Source: Kibdelosporangium sp. MJ126-NF4
GTDB taxonomy: Bacteria > Actinomycetota > Actinomycetes > Mycobacteriales > Pseudonocardiaceae
Reading direction: 5' to 3'
NCBI RefSeq assembly: GCF_000826545.1
Contig: NZ_CDME01000005.1
Location: 46,428 to 110,427, forward strand
DNA: 64,000 bases
The position numbers and the translations under genes were made by a program. Shown here piece after piece: positions 1-10,369 of the stretch. How positions within the stretch are numbered: the first letter of the stretch is position 1; each line of letters opens with the position of its first letter. The notes beneath the pieces are model-generated. The model did no database searches and had not been told where the DNA came from. It was given only the letters and a program-made list of their open reading frames with translations.

Positions 1-684
1 GCCCCACCCGCACTACGGGAAACCCTGACCGACATGACCACCAAGGTCCTGATCGGACACTGCGCCGAGTTCACCGCGCCCGCCCTGCCCGCGAAACACT
101 CCCGCGGACACACCCGCGCCCACGCGACCACCCAGCTCACCGAAAGCCTGCTGGACTCACCCACCACCACCCGGATGATGCTGGGCGACCTGGCCCGCAC
201 CATCCAGCACTACGACACCCGCCTGGCCGAGCTGACCCGCTGCCTGCACACCCTGCTCACCCGGATCGCACCCCGCACCAGCGCCCTGTTCGGCGTCGGC
301 CCCGGCCACGCCGCCCAACTCCTGCTCACCGCCGGCGACCACCCCGACCGCGTCCACTCCGAAGCCGCGTTCGCCGCCCTCACCGGCACCGCACCCCAAG
401 ACTGCTCCAGCGGCAACAACCACTCCCACCACCGACTCTCCCGCGCCGGCGACCGACAAGCCAACAGCACCCTCTACTACATCGTGCTGACCCGCCTAGC
501 CCACCACCACCCCACCCGCGACTACATCACCACCCGGCTACGCCCCGGCACGAAAATGACCAAAAAACACCTCATCCGCTGCCTCAAACGCTACCTCGCC
601 CGCGAAATCTACCCCCACCTCATGGCCGACCTCACCAACCTCACCAACCTCACCAAGCAGGCCACACCCACAATCGCCGCTTGA
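1..684 (+). mobile_element. IS110-family transposase, 3' part (5' end outside window)
   Basis: The frame is open from base 1 and stops at 682-684, so the N-terminal RuvC-like DEDD domain is off the window. The visible part is the C-terminal Transposase_20 domain of IS110/IS116/IS902 enzymes. It has the motif GVGPGHAAQLLL, then SEAAFAALTG, a Ser-Ser-Gly motif near the family's catalytic serine position, and an RLSRAGDRQANSTLYYIV block typical of the family. IS110 enzymes move the element by RNA-guided (bridge RNA) serine recombination and leave no long inverted repeats. The stop lies only about 16 bp from the probable element end at about 700, where a palindromic chromosomal repeat begins. A short 3' flank fits the IS110 subgroup, whose guide RNA lies in the longer 5' flank, here outside the window. 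It may be active or decayed; only the C-terminal half can be judged. Confidence 0.85.
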
Positions 685-700
685 CAACCCATAGGAGCAT

Positions 701-933
701 CCTGGGCGCAGCCATACCACGGCGTGTCGGGAGGTCGGCCCACGCAAACCGACCCACAGCGCAGGCGATACCGACCTCCCGGCACGTCGTGGTTTCCTCC
801 GGCAGGACATACGGGAGGGGCGCCCCGCGCCCCCCACTCGACCCAGGAAATCACGTGGGCTGAGCGAACCGGGCGAGAAACGAAGAGGTCTTTGTGTCCC
901 CTCTCGGAGGCCTGCCCGCCGGCGAGGCATCTT
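701..933. repeat. Palindromic interspersed repeat, copy 1 (left arm interrupted)
   Basis: This stretch aligns with 27280-27503. The conserved core is a long hairpin with arms 716-738 and 771-793 (21 of 23 positions complementary) around a conserved loop. A second conserved block lies at 884-933. The outer right arm near 806-815 has no partner on the left: where copy 2 has its outer left arm, this copy has the end of the IS110 element, so the transposon probably inserted into the left arm. No coding potential was seen. The rest of 934-1100 shows nothing recognisable. Confidence 0.7.
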
Positions 934-1106
934 TTCTTTCCCCTTTCCCACACTGACACCTGCCCGAAACGTCGCCCCGGATCGTCCGGCGTGACGGCGT
1001 GAGCGCGGTGGTTGTTTCGGCGGTCACCAACACTGACGGAAGATTGCGCTGTGTCGTCGGCCACTAGCCGATCCATCCCCCGAATGGCCTAACCGACGGA
1101 CTGTGC

Positions 1107-1136
1107 GTGACCGTCAGCCTCAGGATCGCGTAAATG
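1107..1136 (+). promoter_or_regulatory. Possible kdp promoter
   Basis: GTGACC at 1107-1112 and TAAATG at 1131-1136 are separated by 18 bp and lie about 120 bp upstream of the first kdp ORF. They match the housekeeping consensus only loosely. KdpE is expected to bind nearby, but no convincing KdpE box was recognised. Confidence 0.25.
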
Positions 1137-1211
1137 CGGTGTTCGGGCGCATAAAGACCCCATCAGGTGATCCCTGGCGGGCGGCCTGGGGGATGCACGC
1201 TTCAGCCAGCC

Positions 1212-1232
1212 GGATCACCAGCGGGGTGATCC
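1212..1232 (+). promoter_or_regulatory. Stem-loop in the kdp leader
   Basis: GGATCACC at 1212-1219 pairs perfectly with GGTGATCC at 1225-1232 around a 5-base loop, 25 bases before the first start codon of the operon. It could be part of a leader control element. It does not match any riboswitch I can recognise. Confidence 0.4.
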
Positions 1233-1257
1233 TGTCGCTTGAGATGGGAGCGCACAC

Positions 1258-1341
1258 ATGGCCGACCTGGCCTATGCGGTGCTGCTGATCAGCATCTTCG
1301 CCGTACTGGCGCTGGCCTTGCGCGGGCTGGAGCGGTTGTGA
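1258..1341 (+). CDS. 27-residue membrane microprotein upstream of kdpF
   Basis: An ATG at 1258 opens a 27-codon frame preceded by GGGAG (1247-1251). The product has an acidic N-terminus (MADLAY), a single hydrophobic helix of about 17 residues, then a positively charged tail (LRGLERL). Its TGA overlaps the GTG of kdpF (GTGA at 1338-1341), the same coupling used through the rest of the operon, which argues for translation. Similar tiny hydrophobic ORFs are, as I recall, common just ahead of kdpF in actinobacteria. It may be a second KdpF-like stabiliser of the Kdp complex, but no function is demonstrated by sequence. Confidence 0.6.
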   Translation: MADLAYAVLLISIFAVLALALRGLERL

Positions 1342-1439
1342 GCGGAACGTCTGATCTGGCCAACATCGTCGCCGGTGTGCTGGCTCTTGGCCTGCTCGTC
1401 TACCTGTTCGTCGCGCTGACCCGACCGGAGAAGTTCTGA
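1338..1439 (+). CDS. kdpF: KdpF, small subunit of the K+-transporting ATPase
   Basis: This 33-residue protein has one membrane helix (IVAGVLALGLLVYLFVALTR) followed by the short cytosolic tail PEKF, the usual end of KdpF. KdpF is the peptide that stabilises the KdpABC complex at the inner membrane. The start is GTG at 1338, overlapping the upstream microprotein stop. The stop TGA overlaps the kdpA start (TGATG), so the two are translationally coupled. Length and position immediately before kdpA match the family. Confidence 0.85.
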   Translation: MSGTSDLANIVAGVLALGLLVYLFVALTRPEKF

Positions 1440-3093
1440 TGTCCCCGACGTGGGCAGGCCTCGTGCAGGTCGCCCTGCTGTTACTGGCACTCGGCCTGGT
1501 GTACAAGCCACTCGGCGACTACATGGCCAGGGTGTTCACCAGCGAGAAGCACCTGAAGCTGGAGAAGGCCGTCTACAAGGTCGGCAGGGTCGATCCCGAC
1601 TCGCAGCAGCACTGGAAGACCTACGCGTCCAGTGTGCTGGCGTTCTCGTTCGTCTCGGTGGTGCTGCTGTACCTGATCCAGCGGCTGCAGCCGTTGCTGC
1701 CGTGGGACTTCGGCCGTGAGGTCAGCCCCGGCGTCGCGTTCAACACGGCGTTCAGCTTCGTGGCCAACACGAACTGGCAGTCGTACGTGCCCGAGACCAC
1801 CATGGGGCACGCGGCCCAGATGCTGGGCCTGACCGTGCAGAACTTCGTGTCGGCCGCGGTCGGCCTCGCTGTGGCGATCACGCTGATCCGCGGCTTCATC
1901 CGGTCGAAGACCGATCGGCTGGGCAACTTCTGGGTGGACCTGACCCGCGGCACGATCCGGATCCTGCTGCCGCTCGCGTTCGTCTTCGCGATCGTGCTGA
2001 TCGCGCTGGGCGTCGTGCAGAGCCTGAAGTCCGGTGTGGCAGTGACCAACCCGGACGGCAGCTCCAGCACGATCGCACTGGCGCCAGCCGCGTCGCAGGA
2101 GGCGATCAAGGAACTCGGCACCAACGGCGGCGGCATCTTCAACGCCAACTCGTCGCATCCGTTCGAGAACCCGAACTCGTGGACGAACCTGATCGAGATC
2201 TTCCTGATCCTGGTAATCCCGGTCTGCCTGACCCGGACCTTCGGTGTCCTGGTCGGCAACAAGCGGCAGGGCACGGTCCTGCTCAGCGTGATGGGCGTGC
2301 TGTGGACGGGCATGCTCGCGGTGATCTGGTGGGCCGAGGCGCACCCGAACGGCCCGCTCGCCCTGCTCGCCGGAGGCGGCATGGAGGGCAAGGAAGTCCG
2401 GTTCGGCATCGCCGCGTCGGCGTTGTTCGCCAACTCCACGACGGCGACGTCGACCGGTGCGGTCAACTCGATGCACGACAGCTTCAGCGGTCTTGGTGGC
2501 GGCGGGACGTTGCTGAACATGATGTTCGGCGAACTGAGCCCAGGGGGTGTCGGCACGGGCCTGTACAGCATCCTGGTGATGGCGATCATCGCGATGTTCC
2601 TGGCGGGGCTGATGGTGGGCCGCACGCCGGAGTATCTGGGCAAGAAGCTCGGCAAGCGTGAGGTCACCTGCGCGGCGATCGCGATCCTGGCGATGCCGAC
2701 CGTGCTCCTGCTGGGGACGGGTGCCGCGCTGCTGATGCCGGACACCGCGGGCGCGTTGAACAACCCTGGGGCACATGGCTTCTCCGAGGTGCTGTACGCC
2801 TACACCTCGGCCAGCAACAACAACGGCAGCGCGTTCGGCGGGATCACGGTCACCAACGACTGGTTCCAGTCCACGCTGGGGGCGTGTATGGCGTTCGGTC
2901 GGTTCATTCCGATCATCGCCGTCCTGTGCCTGGCGGGTTCGCTTGCGTCGCAACGCAAAGTGCCGGAGACCGCGGGCACGCTGCCGACCACAAGCCCGCT
3001 GTTCGCGACCTTGCTCGTCGGCACGGTCGTCCTCGTCGCGGCGCTCACCTTCATCCCGGCCCTCGCGCTGGGCCCGATCGCAGAGGCATTGGC

Positions 3094-3097
<4 letters not shown>
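1439..3097 (+). CDS. kdpA: KdpA, K+-translocating subunit of Kdp ATPase
   Basis: KdpA (552 residues) is the polytopic membrane subunit that binds and admits K+ through a channel-like pore related to the SKT potassium-channel superfamily. About ten hydrophobic helices are visible. A characteristic pore segment with GTNGGG followed by [12 protein letters not shown] lies near residue 230, and the motif [12 protein letters not shown] near residue 455 is another selectivity-filter region. Full family length. It overlaps kdpF by one base at its start and kdpB by four bases (ATGA) at its end. It works with KdpB (ATPase), KdpC and KdpF to import K+ at low external concentration. Confidence 0.97.
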
Positions 3098-5172
<2,075 letters not shown>

Positions 5173-5179
5173 CAGAACA

Positions 5180-5773
5180 ATGCTGAAGCAAACGTGGGCC
5201 GGGCTCAGGATCCTGATCGTCCTGACCGTCATCACCGGCATCCTCTACCCGCTCGGAGTCTGGGTGGTCTCCCGGATCCCCGGCCTCCAGGCCAACGCCG
5301 AGGGCTCGATCGTCACCCAGGACAGCCAGAACATCGGCTCCGAGCTGATCGGGGTCGACCCGGTGGCCCAGGACCCGAACCACGATCCCTGGTTCCACAC
5401 CAGGCCGTCGGCGCTGGCCAAGGACCCGCTCGGCCCGGCCGACCCGTCCTCCTCGGGCGCGTCGAACAAGGGCGCGTCCAACGAGGACTACGTCAAGGTC
5501 GTGCAGGAACGCAAGGACGCGATCGCCCAGCGCGAAGGCGTCGACCCGGCAAAGGTCCCCGCCGACGCGGTCACCGCGTCCGCGTCCGGACTCGACCCAC
5601 AGATCAGCCCGGCCTACGCCCAGCTCCAGGCACCGCGTGTCGCGCGGGTCACGGGCGTCCCTGTCGGCACGATCCTGGCCCTGATCAGCGACAACACCAC
5701 GCAGGGCATCGCTGAGCCCGGGGTGAATGTGCTCAAGCTCAACCTGGCCGTGCGGGCCACGAAGCGCGGTTGA
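5180..5773 (+). CDS. kdpC: KdpC, accessory subunit of Kdp ATPase
   Basis: This 197-residue protein has one N-terminal membrane helix (residues about 8-30) and a soluble domain facing outside. The domain contains the conserved GSELIG block and the DPWFHTRPSA segment typical of KdpC, then ISPAYAQLQAPRVAR. KdpC is needed for assembly and raises nucleotide affinity of KdpB. Its stop overlaps the kdpD start (TTGA, 5770-5773). Confidence 0.95.
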   Translation: MLKQTWAGLRILIVLTVITGILYPLGVWVVSRIPGLQANAEGSIVTQDSQNIGSELIGVDPVAQDPNHDPWFHTRPSALAKDPLGPADPSSSGASNKGASNEDYVKVVQERKDAIAQREGVDPAKVPADAVTASASGLDPQISPAYAQLQAPRVARVTGVPVGTILALISDNTTQGIAEPGVNVLKLNLAVRATKRG

Positions 5774-8346
5774 GCACCCCGAGAGCGCACACTGACGACG
5801 TGGACTACAAGCGTCGGCGCGGTGAGCTGAGGATCTACCTGGGTGCCGCGCCCGGTGTCGGCAAGACCTTCGCCATGCTCGGCGAGGCGCACCGACGCCG
5901 GGACCGCGGCACTGACGTGGTCGTCGGCCTGGTCGAGACCCACGGCCGGGCCAAGACCGCCGAACTGCTCGGCGGCCTCGAGGTCATGCCACGTGAGCAC
6001 ATCGAACACCGGGGCAAGCAGTTCGACGAGCTGGACATCGACGCCGTGCTCGCCCGCAAACCCGAGGTCGCGGTGATCGACGAACTCGCGCACACCAACA
6101 TCCCCGGCTGCCGCAACGCCAAGCGCTGGCAGGACGTCGAGGAGCTGTTGGAAGCCGGGGTGGACGTGCTGTCCACAGTGAACGTCCAGCACCTGGAGAG
6201 CCTCAACGACGTCGTCGAGCGGATCACCGGGGCACGCCAGCAGGAAACCGTGCCCGACGAGGTGGTGCGCAGGGCCGAGCAGATCGAACTGATCGACATC
6301 ACACCGGAGGCGCTGCGCAGACGGCTCGCGCACGGCAACGTCTACCCGGCGCACAAGATCGACGCGGCGCTGGCCAACTACTTCCGGCCGGGCAACCTGA
6401 CCGCGTTGCGTGAACTCGCGCTGCTGTGGGTGGCCGACCAGGTGGACGTGGCACTGCGCCGCTACCGCGCGGAGAAGGACATCACCGAAACCTGGGAGGC
6501 CAGGGAACGCGTGGTCGTCGCCATCACCGGCGGCAAGGAGAGCGAGACGCTGATCCGGCGCGGCAGCCGGATCGCGGCCCGCGCCGGTGCCGAGCTGATG
6601 GTGCTGCACATCCTGCGCGGCGACGGCCTCGCCGGGGCCAGTCCCGGCGCGATCGGCAAGCTCCGCAAGCTGACCGACGACGTCGGCGCGACGTTCCACA
6701 CCGTCGTCGGCGACGACGTGCCGACCGCGATGCTCGACTTCGCCCGCGGTGTGAACGCGACCCAGCTCGTCATCGGCACCTCCCGCCGGTCGCGGCTGGC
6801 CAGGGTGTTCGACGAGGGCATCGGCGCCGCGGTGGTCCAGCGCTCCGGCGCGATCGACGTGCACATGGTCACGCACGCCGAGTCCGGCGGCAGGCTGGGG
6901 GCGAAGCTGGCGCGCAGCCCGCTTTCCCGGCGGCGCCGGATGATCGGCTGGTCGCTGGCGGTGGTGCTGCCCGGGTTGGCCACGTTGATCGGGGTGTGGC
7001 TGCAGCAGAGCCTGATCCTGTCGACGAACGTGATCGACTACTTCCTCGCGACCATCGTGGTGGCGCTGGTCGGCGGCCTCGGGCCCGCGCTGTTCGCGTC
7101 GGTCCTCAGCGCGGCCCTGCTGAACTTCTTCTTCACCGAGCCGCTCTACACACTGACCGTGGACGCCCAGCAGAACGTGGTCACGCTCGTGGCGATGATC
7201 GTCGTCGCGGTGATGGTGGCCGTCGTGGTCGACCGGGCCGCGCGCCGGGCCGAACTCGCGGCGCGGGCCCGTACCGAGGCCGCGCTGCTGGCGTCGTACT
7301 CGCGGACCGTGCTGACGCACGACAAGCCACTGGACCGGCTGCTGGACAAGGTCAGGGAGAACTTCGGCCTGCATTCGGTGGCGTTGCTGGAGAAGCGCGA
7401 AGGCGAGTGGAACCGGGTGGCCTGCGTCGGCGACAGCCCGTGTGACGAACCGGACGACGCCGACGTGGACATCCCGGTCACGAACGACGTGCACCTGGCG
7501 TTGCGAGGCCGGGCGCTGCCCGCGCACGACCGCCGTGTCCTGGAGGCGGCGGCGGGGCAGGCCTTGCTCGCCCTGCGGCAGCAACGAATGGCCGACCAGG
7601 CCTCGCAGGCACAACGCCGTGCGGAGACCACCGAGCTGCGCACGGCCCTGCTCTCGGCCGTCGGCCACGACCTGCGGACCCCGCTGACCTCGATCAAGGC
7701 CTCGGTCGGCAGCCTGCGCGCGCCGGACCTGGCACTGTCCGAGCAGGACACAGCGGACCTGCTGGAGACGGTGGAGGAGTCGGCGGACCGGCTCGCCGGG
7801 CTCGTGGACAACCTGCTCGACTCCTCGCGCCTGGCGACGGGCGCGGTGGAGCCGAGGATGAAGTCGGTCGGCTACTACGAGGTCGTGGCCCGCGCACTGT
7901 CCAGTGTGGATGGCCGCAACGGGATAGCTGTCGACGTCGACGAACGCCTGCCGTTGGTCAGGGCGGACGTCGGCCTGCTGGAACGCGTGATCGCCAACGT
8001 GGTGGACAACGCGTTGCGGCACGGCACACTGGTGCCCCGCCGCGATGTCGATGTGGACGGCGACGGACGCGTGAGCGTGGACGAACCGTCGGTCGCGCTG
8101 CGCGCCAGCGCGTACGGCGACCACGTCGAACTCTGGGTGGTGGACCACGGGCCGGGCCTGCCGAAGGGCGCGTCGACCGCGGTCTTCCAGCCGTTCCAAC
8201 GGCTCGGCGACCGGGGAACAGGTGTCGGACTGGGACTGTCCGTGGCGAAGGGATTCACCGAGGCGATGGGTGGCACGATCAGGGCCGAGGACACGCCCGG
8301 CGGCGGACTGACCGTCGTGATCTCACTTCCGGAGGCGAAGTCATGA
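5770..8346 (+). CDS. kdpD: KdpD, membrane sensor histidine kinase
   Basis: KdpD (858 residues) senses K+ limitation and phosphorylates KdpE. In order: a KdpD N-terminal ATP-binding domain with Walker A GAAPGVGKT (residues about 26-34) and VIDELAHTN; a universal-stress-protein-like domain (about 245-360), which in other bacteria can bind cyclic di-AMP; four membrane helices (DUF4118, about 395-500); a linker; the HisKA domain with GHDLRTPL (phospho-His near residue 633); and a HATPase domain with DNALRHG and GTGVGLGLSVAKG. The TTG start at 5770 overlaps the kdpC stop. A later in-frame GTG is possible, but the overlap matches the coupling elsewhere in the operon. Confidence 0.95.
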   Translation: MSTPRAHTDDVDYKRRRGELRIYLGAAPGVGKTFAMLGEAHRRRDRGTDVVVGLVETHGRAKTAELLGGLEVMPREHIEHRGKQFDELDIDAVLARKPEVAVIDELAHTNIPGCRNAKRWQDVEELLEAGVDVLSTVNVQHLESLNDVVERITGARQQETVPDEVVRRAEQIELIDITPEALRRRLAHGNVYPAHKIDAALANYFRPGNLTALRELALLWVADQVDVALRRYRAEKDITETWEARERVVVAITGGKESETLIRRGSRIAARAGAELMVLHILRGDGLAGASPGAIGKLRKLTDDVGATFHTVVGDDVPTAMLDFARGVNATQLVIGTSRRSRLARVFDEGIGAAVVQRSGAIDVHMVTHAESGGRLGAKLARSPLSRRRRMIGWSLAVVLPGLATLIGVWLQQSLILSTNVIDYFLATIVVALVGGLGPALFASVLSAALLNFFFTEPLYTLTVDAQQNVVTLVAMIVVAVMVAVVVDRAARRAELAARARTEAALLASYSRTVLTHDKPLDRLLDKVRENFGLHSVALLEKREGEWNRVACVGDSPCDEPDDADVDIPVTNDVHLALRGRALPAHDRRVLEAAAGQALLALRQQRMADQASQAQRRAETTELRTALLSAVGHDLRTPLTSIKASVGSLRAPDLALSEQDTADLLETVEESADRLAGLVDNLLDSSRLATGAVEPRMKSVGYYEVVARALSSVDGRNGIAVDVDERLPLVRADVGLLERVIANVVDNALRHGTLVPRRDVDVDGDGRVSVDEPSVALRASAYGDHVELWVVDHGPGLPKGASTAVFQPFQRLGDRGTGVGLGLSVAKGFTEAMGGTIRAEDTPGGGLTVVISLPEAKS

Positions 8347-9032
8347 CGAAGGTACTGGTGGTCGACGACGAGCCGCAGATCGTCCGCGCGTTGCGAATCA
8401 ACCTGTCGGCACGCGGATACCAGGTGATCACCGCCCACGACGGAGCGGCGGCGCTGCGCGCGGCGGCCGAGGGCAAGCCGGACGTCGTGGTGCTGGACCT
8501 CGGCCTGCCGGACATCGACGGCACAGAGGTGATCGCGGGCCTGCGGGGCTGGACAACCGTGCCGATCATCGTCCTCTCGGCACGAACCGACTCGGGGGAC
8601 AAGGTGGAGGCGCTGGACGCGGGCGCCGACGACTACGTGACAAAGCCGTTCGGCATGGACGAACTCCTGGCCCGGTTGCGCGCGGCGGTCCGCCGCTCGA
8701 CGGTCGCAGGTCCGGGCGAGGAGGAAGCGGTGGTGGACACCGGCTCCTTCATCGTGGACCTGGCAGCCAAGAAGGTACTGAAGGAAGGGACGGAGGTGCA
8801 CCTGACGCCGACGGAGTGGGGTGTACTGGAGGTCCTGGTGCGCAACAAGGGACGCCTGGTGGCGCAGAAACAACTGCTGCAGGAGGTCTGGGGCCCGGCC
8901 TACGCGGCGGAAACGCACTACCTGCGCGTCTATCTCGCACAGTTGCGGCGCAAGCTGGAACCACAGCCCTCCCAGCCGAAACACCTGCTGACCGAACCGG
9001 GAATGGGATACCGGTTCGAAACAAGCCACTGA
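8343..9032 (+). CDS. kdpE: KdpE, OmpR-family response regulator
   Basis: This 229-residue regulator overlaps kdpD by four bases (ATGA). The receiver domain has the acidic pair DD at residues 8-9, the phospho-acceptor Asp52 in VVVLDLGLPD and the conserved Lys in TKPFG. The C-terminal half is an OmpR/PhoB winged helix (LTPTEWGVLEVL). It activates kdp transcription when phosphorylated by KdpD. It is the last gene of the operon; an inverted-repeat region follows. Confidence 0.96.
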   Translation: MTKVLVVDDEPQIVRALRINLSARGYQVITAHDGAAALRAAAEGKPDVVVLDLGLPDIDGTEVIAGLRGWTTVPIIVLSARTDSGDKVEALDAGADDYVTKPFGMDELLARLRAAVRRSTVAGPGEEEAVVDTGSFIVDLAAKKVLKEGTEVHLTPTEWGVLEVLVRNKGRLVAQKQLLQEVWGPAYAAETHYLRVYLAQLRRKLEPQPSQPKHLLTEPGMGYRFETSH

Positions 9033-9060
9033 GTCGCGCGGTCTGGGTGGGTGCAACGAA

Positions 9061-9106
9061 GGCCGCCTTGGTTGCGGCGTGCGCACCGGAGGCCACATTG
9101 GTTGCG
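9061..9106. repeat. Two-copy direct repeat in spacer
   Basis: GGCCGCCTTGGTTGCG at 9061-9076 recurs with two changes at 9091-9106, a period of 30 bp. It is non-coding and lies just after kdpE. Two copies with degenerate spacing do not make a CRISPR array. Confidence 0.5.
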
Positions 9107-9163
9107 TGTGTCAGCGCGGGCGGGACCCCGTCCCCTCACCGCCGTTGGCTTCCAGCGTGCTCC

Positions 9164-9295
9164 TCGTGAGTGGTTTGTCCCCTAAGGCGAACAAACCGCT
9201 CACGACAACCCGAACCAGCCGGGCTGGGACGCGTTTCGTGAGCGGTTTGTTCGGTGGCTACCCCTTGGGGTAGCGAGGGACAAACCATTCACGAG
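9164..9295. terminator. Nested inverted repeats between convergent kdpE and hydrolase genes
   Basis: Four arms sharing CGTGAG-N-GGTTTGT lie at 9165-9178, 9191-9204, 9237-9250 and 9280-9293. They can pair as two side-by-side hairpins. Alternatively they form a long nested structure: 9164-9182 with 9277-9295 (18 of 19) and 9191-9205 with 9236-9250 (perfect). A perfect 8-bp GCTACCCC hairpin lies at 9257-9274. The position between converging genes fits a bidirectional terminator. The outer arm resembles that of the terminator at 31154. Confidence 0.65.
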
Positions 9296-9306
9296 AACCT
9301 CAGGCG

Positions 9307-10071
9307 TCAGTTCTTGTAGAACGAGGCCAGCTCCGGTGCGAGCACCTCGGTGGGAACACCGTGCCACTCGCCGTCCAGGCGTTTGTGCACCGCGTCGGGG
9401 ATCAGGCGGGCGACTTCCTCCACGCCGTCGTGCATTTCCTTGCCGGTCTCCGTGCTGTCGAGCACCAGCGTGGGCACCGGGACGGCCTTGATGTGCTCGT
9501 GTGTCGTCGTTCCCGCGATCGTCCAGTCGTACGCGTAGGTGTGCGCGATCTTCTCCAGCATCGGCTTGATCGGGTCCATCTGGGCCAGGATCTCGTCGGG
9601 GACGCCGACGGCCTTGTTGAACATGTCGACCGCCTCCCCGCGTTTGCCCGCGGCGACCAAGGCCTTTAACTCGTCCACCATGCCCTGGTCGTGCGTTTCC
9701 TCGCCGCCGTACGGCGGTTCGAACACCGCGAGCCGCGTGATCGGCAGGCCACTCGCGGCCGCTCGGATGACGAGCAGGGCCCCGGACGACCAGCCGTAGA
9801 CCGCCGCCTGTCCTCCTGCCGCGTCGATCACCGCCGCCAGGTCCTCGATCTCCCGCTCGACCGCGTACGGCTCCGTGTCGGAGCTCAGGCCTCGGCCACG
9901 GCGGTCATAGGTGTAGGTCGTGAAGCCCTCCTCGGCGAGCCGGTCGGCCAACGGCCGCAGCGAGTTGAAGTCCCGGTATCCGCTCGCGGCGTCCACAAGC
10001 ACCACTGCGGGGCCGCTTCCGGCGCGGTCGTAGGCGATCTCGGTCCGGTCAGCGGAACGTGCCAGGTCCAT
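9307..10071 (-). CDS. Alpha/beta-fold hydrolase
   Basis: The 254-residue protein has the alpha/beta-hydrolase fold. The nucleophile elbow GWSSG is at residues 93-97 (Ser95), a likely acid Asp205 lies in LVLDST, and the catalytic His237 lies in GEWHG, giving a complete triad in the right order. No signal peptide is seen, so it is probably cytosolic. The start ATG at 10071 follows AGGAGG on the same strand. The substrate cannot be read from sequence; esters or small lactones are typical for this size class. It converges on kdpE and is divergent from the small cysteine-motif gene at 10274. Confidence 0.85.
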   Translation of the reverse strand: MDLARSADRTEIAYDRAGSGPAVVLVDAASGYRDFNSLRPLADRLAEEGFTTYTYDRRGRGLSSDTEPYAVEREIEDLAAVIDAAGGQAAVYGWSSGALLVIRAAASGLPITRLAVFEPPYGGEETHDQGMVDELKALVAAGKRGEAVDMFNKAVGVPDEILAQMDPIKPMLEKIAHTYAYDWTIAGTTTHEHIKAVPVPTLVLDSTETGKEMHDGVEEVARLIPDAVHKRLDGEWHGVPTEVLAPELASFYKN

Positions 10072-10273
10072 GGCGGTGTCCTCCTGTGTCGTGTTCGGTC
10101 GAGGATTGGACTGACCGTCCCGTCGAAACTCATCGGTGCCGCTTCTTCCGTAACGGCCCGGTCACGGGTGATCACACGATCGGGCGGTCTTTGTTGCGAT
10201 GGACCAGACCATTCCGAGATTCTTTCATATGTGGAGGGCCTGTTCGCCAGCGACGACGAAGAAGGTGAGCAGA

Positions 10274-10369
10274 GTGAATGAGTGCCCAGTCTGCCTCGGG
10301 TCGGGAATGGCGCCGAATCGCAAGGACTATTGTCGTGCCTGTGGCGGTGTCGGCCAGGTACCCAAGTGA
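10274..10369 (+). CDS. 31-residue DnaJ-type zinc-finger peptide (first part of a split gene?)
   Basis: GTG at 10274, preceded by GGTGAG, opens a 31-codon frame with two CxxCxGxG motifs: CPVCLGSG and CRACGGVG. These are the repeating units of the DnaJ cysteine-rich zinc domain. The frame stops at 10367-10369. Immediately downstream, shifted by one base, the next ORF continues with CPMCAGAG and CPNGCGQG. Together the two would supply all four DnaJ-type motifs. It is therefore either a separate tiny zinc peptide, coupled to the next ORF, or the front of a frameshifted single gene. Confidence 0.55.
   Translation: MNECPVCLGSGMAPNRKDYCRACGGVGQVPK

Noticed and set aside
1100..1257. Cyclic di-AMP (ydaO-type) riboswitch in the kdp leader
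   Set aside because: A hairpin is present, but the conserved internal sequence blocks of that riboswitch could not be recognised.
1481..2953. Long open frame antisense to kdpA, and similar ones antisense to kdpB, kdpD, smc and the RHS gene
   Set aside because: High third-position GC leaves antisense frames open. Their translations are Arg/Asp/His-rich or Ser/Thr-rich without motifs, and the sense genes are unmistakable.
2884..3093. Longer kdpB starting inside kdpA
   Set aside because: The extra 70 residues are out-of-frame kdpA sequence; ATG 3094 overlaps the kdpA stop as expected.
9061..9106. Direct repeats after kdpE as a CRISPR array
   Set aside because: Only two degenerate copies with a 14-base gap and no cas genes in the window.
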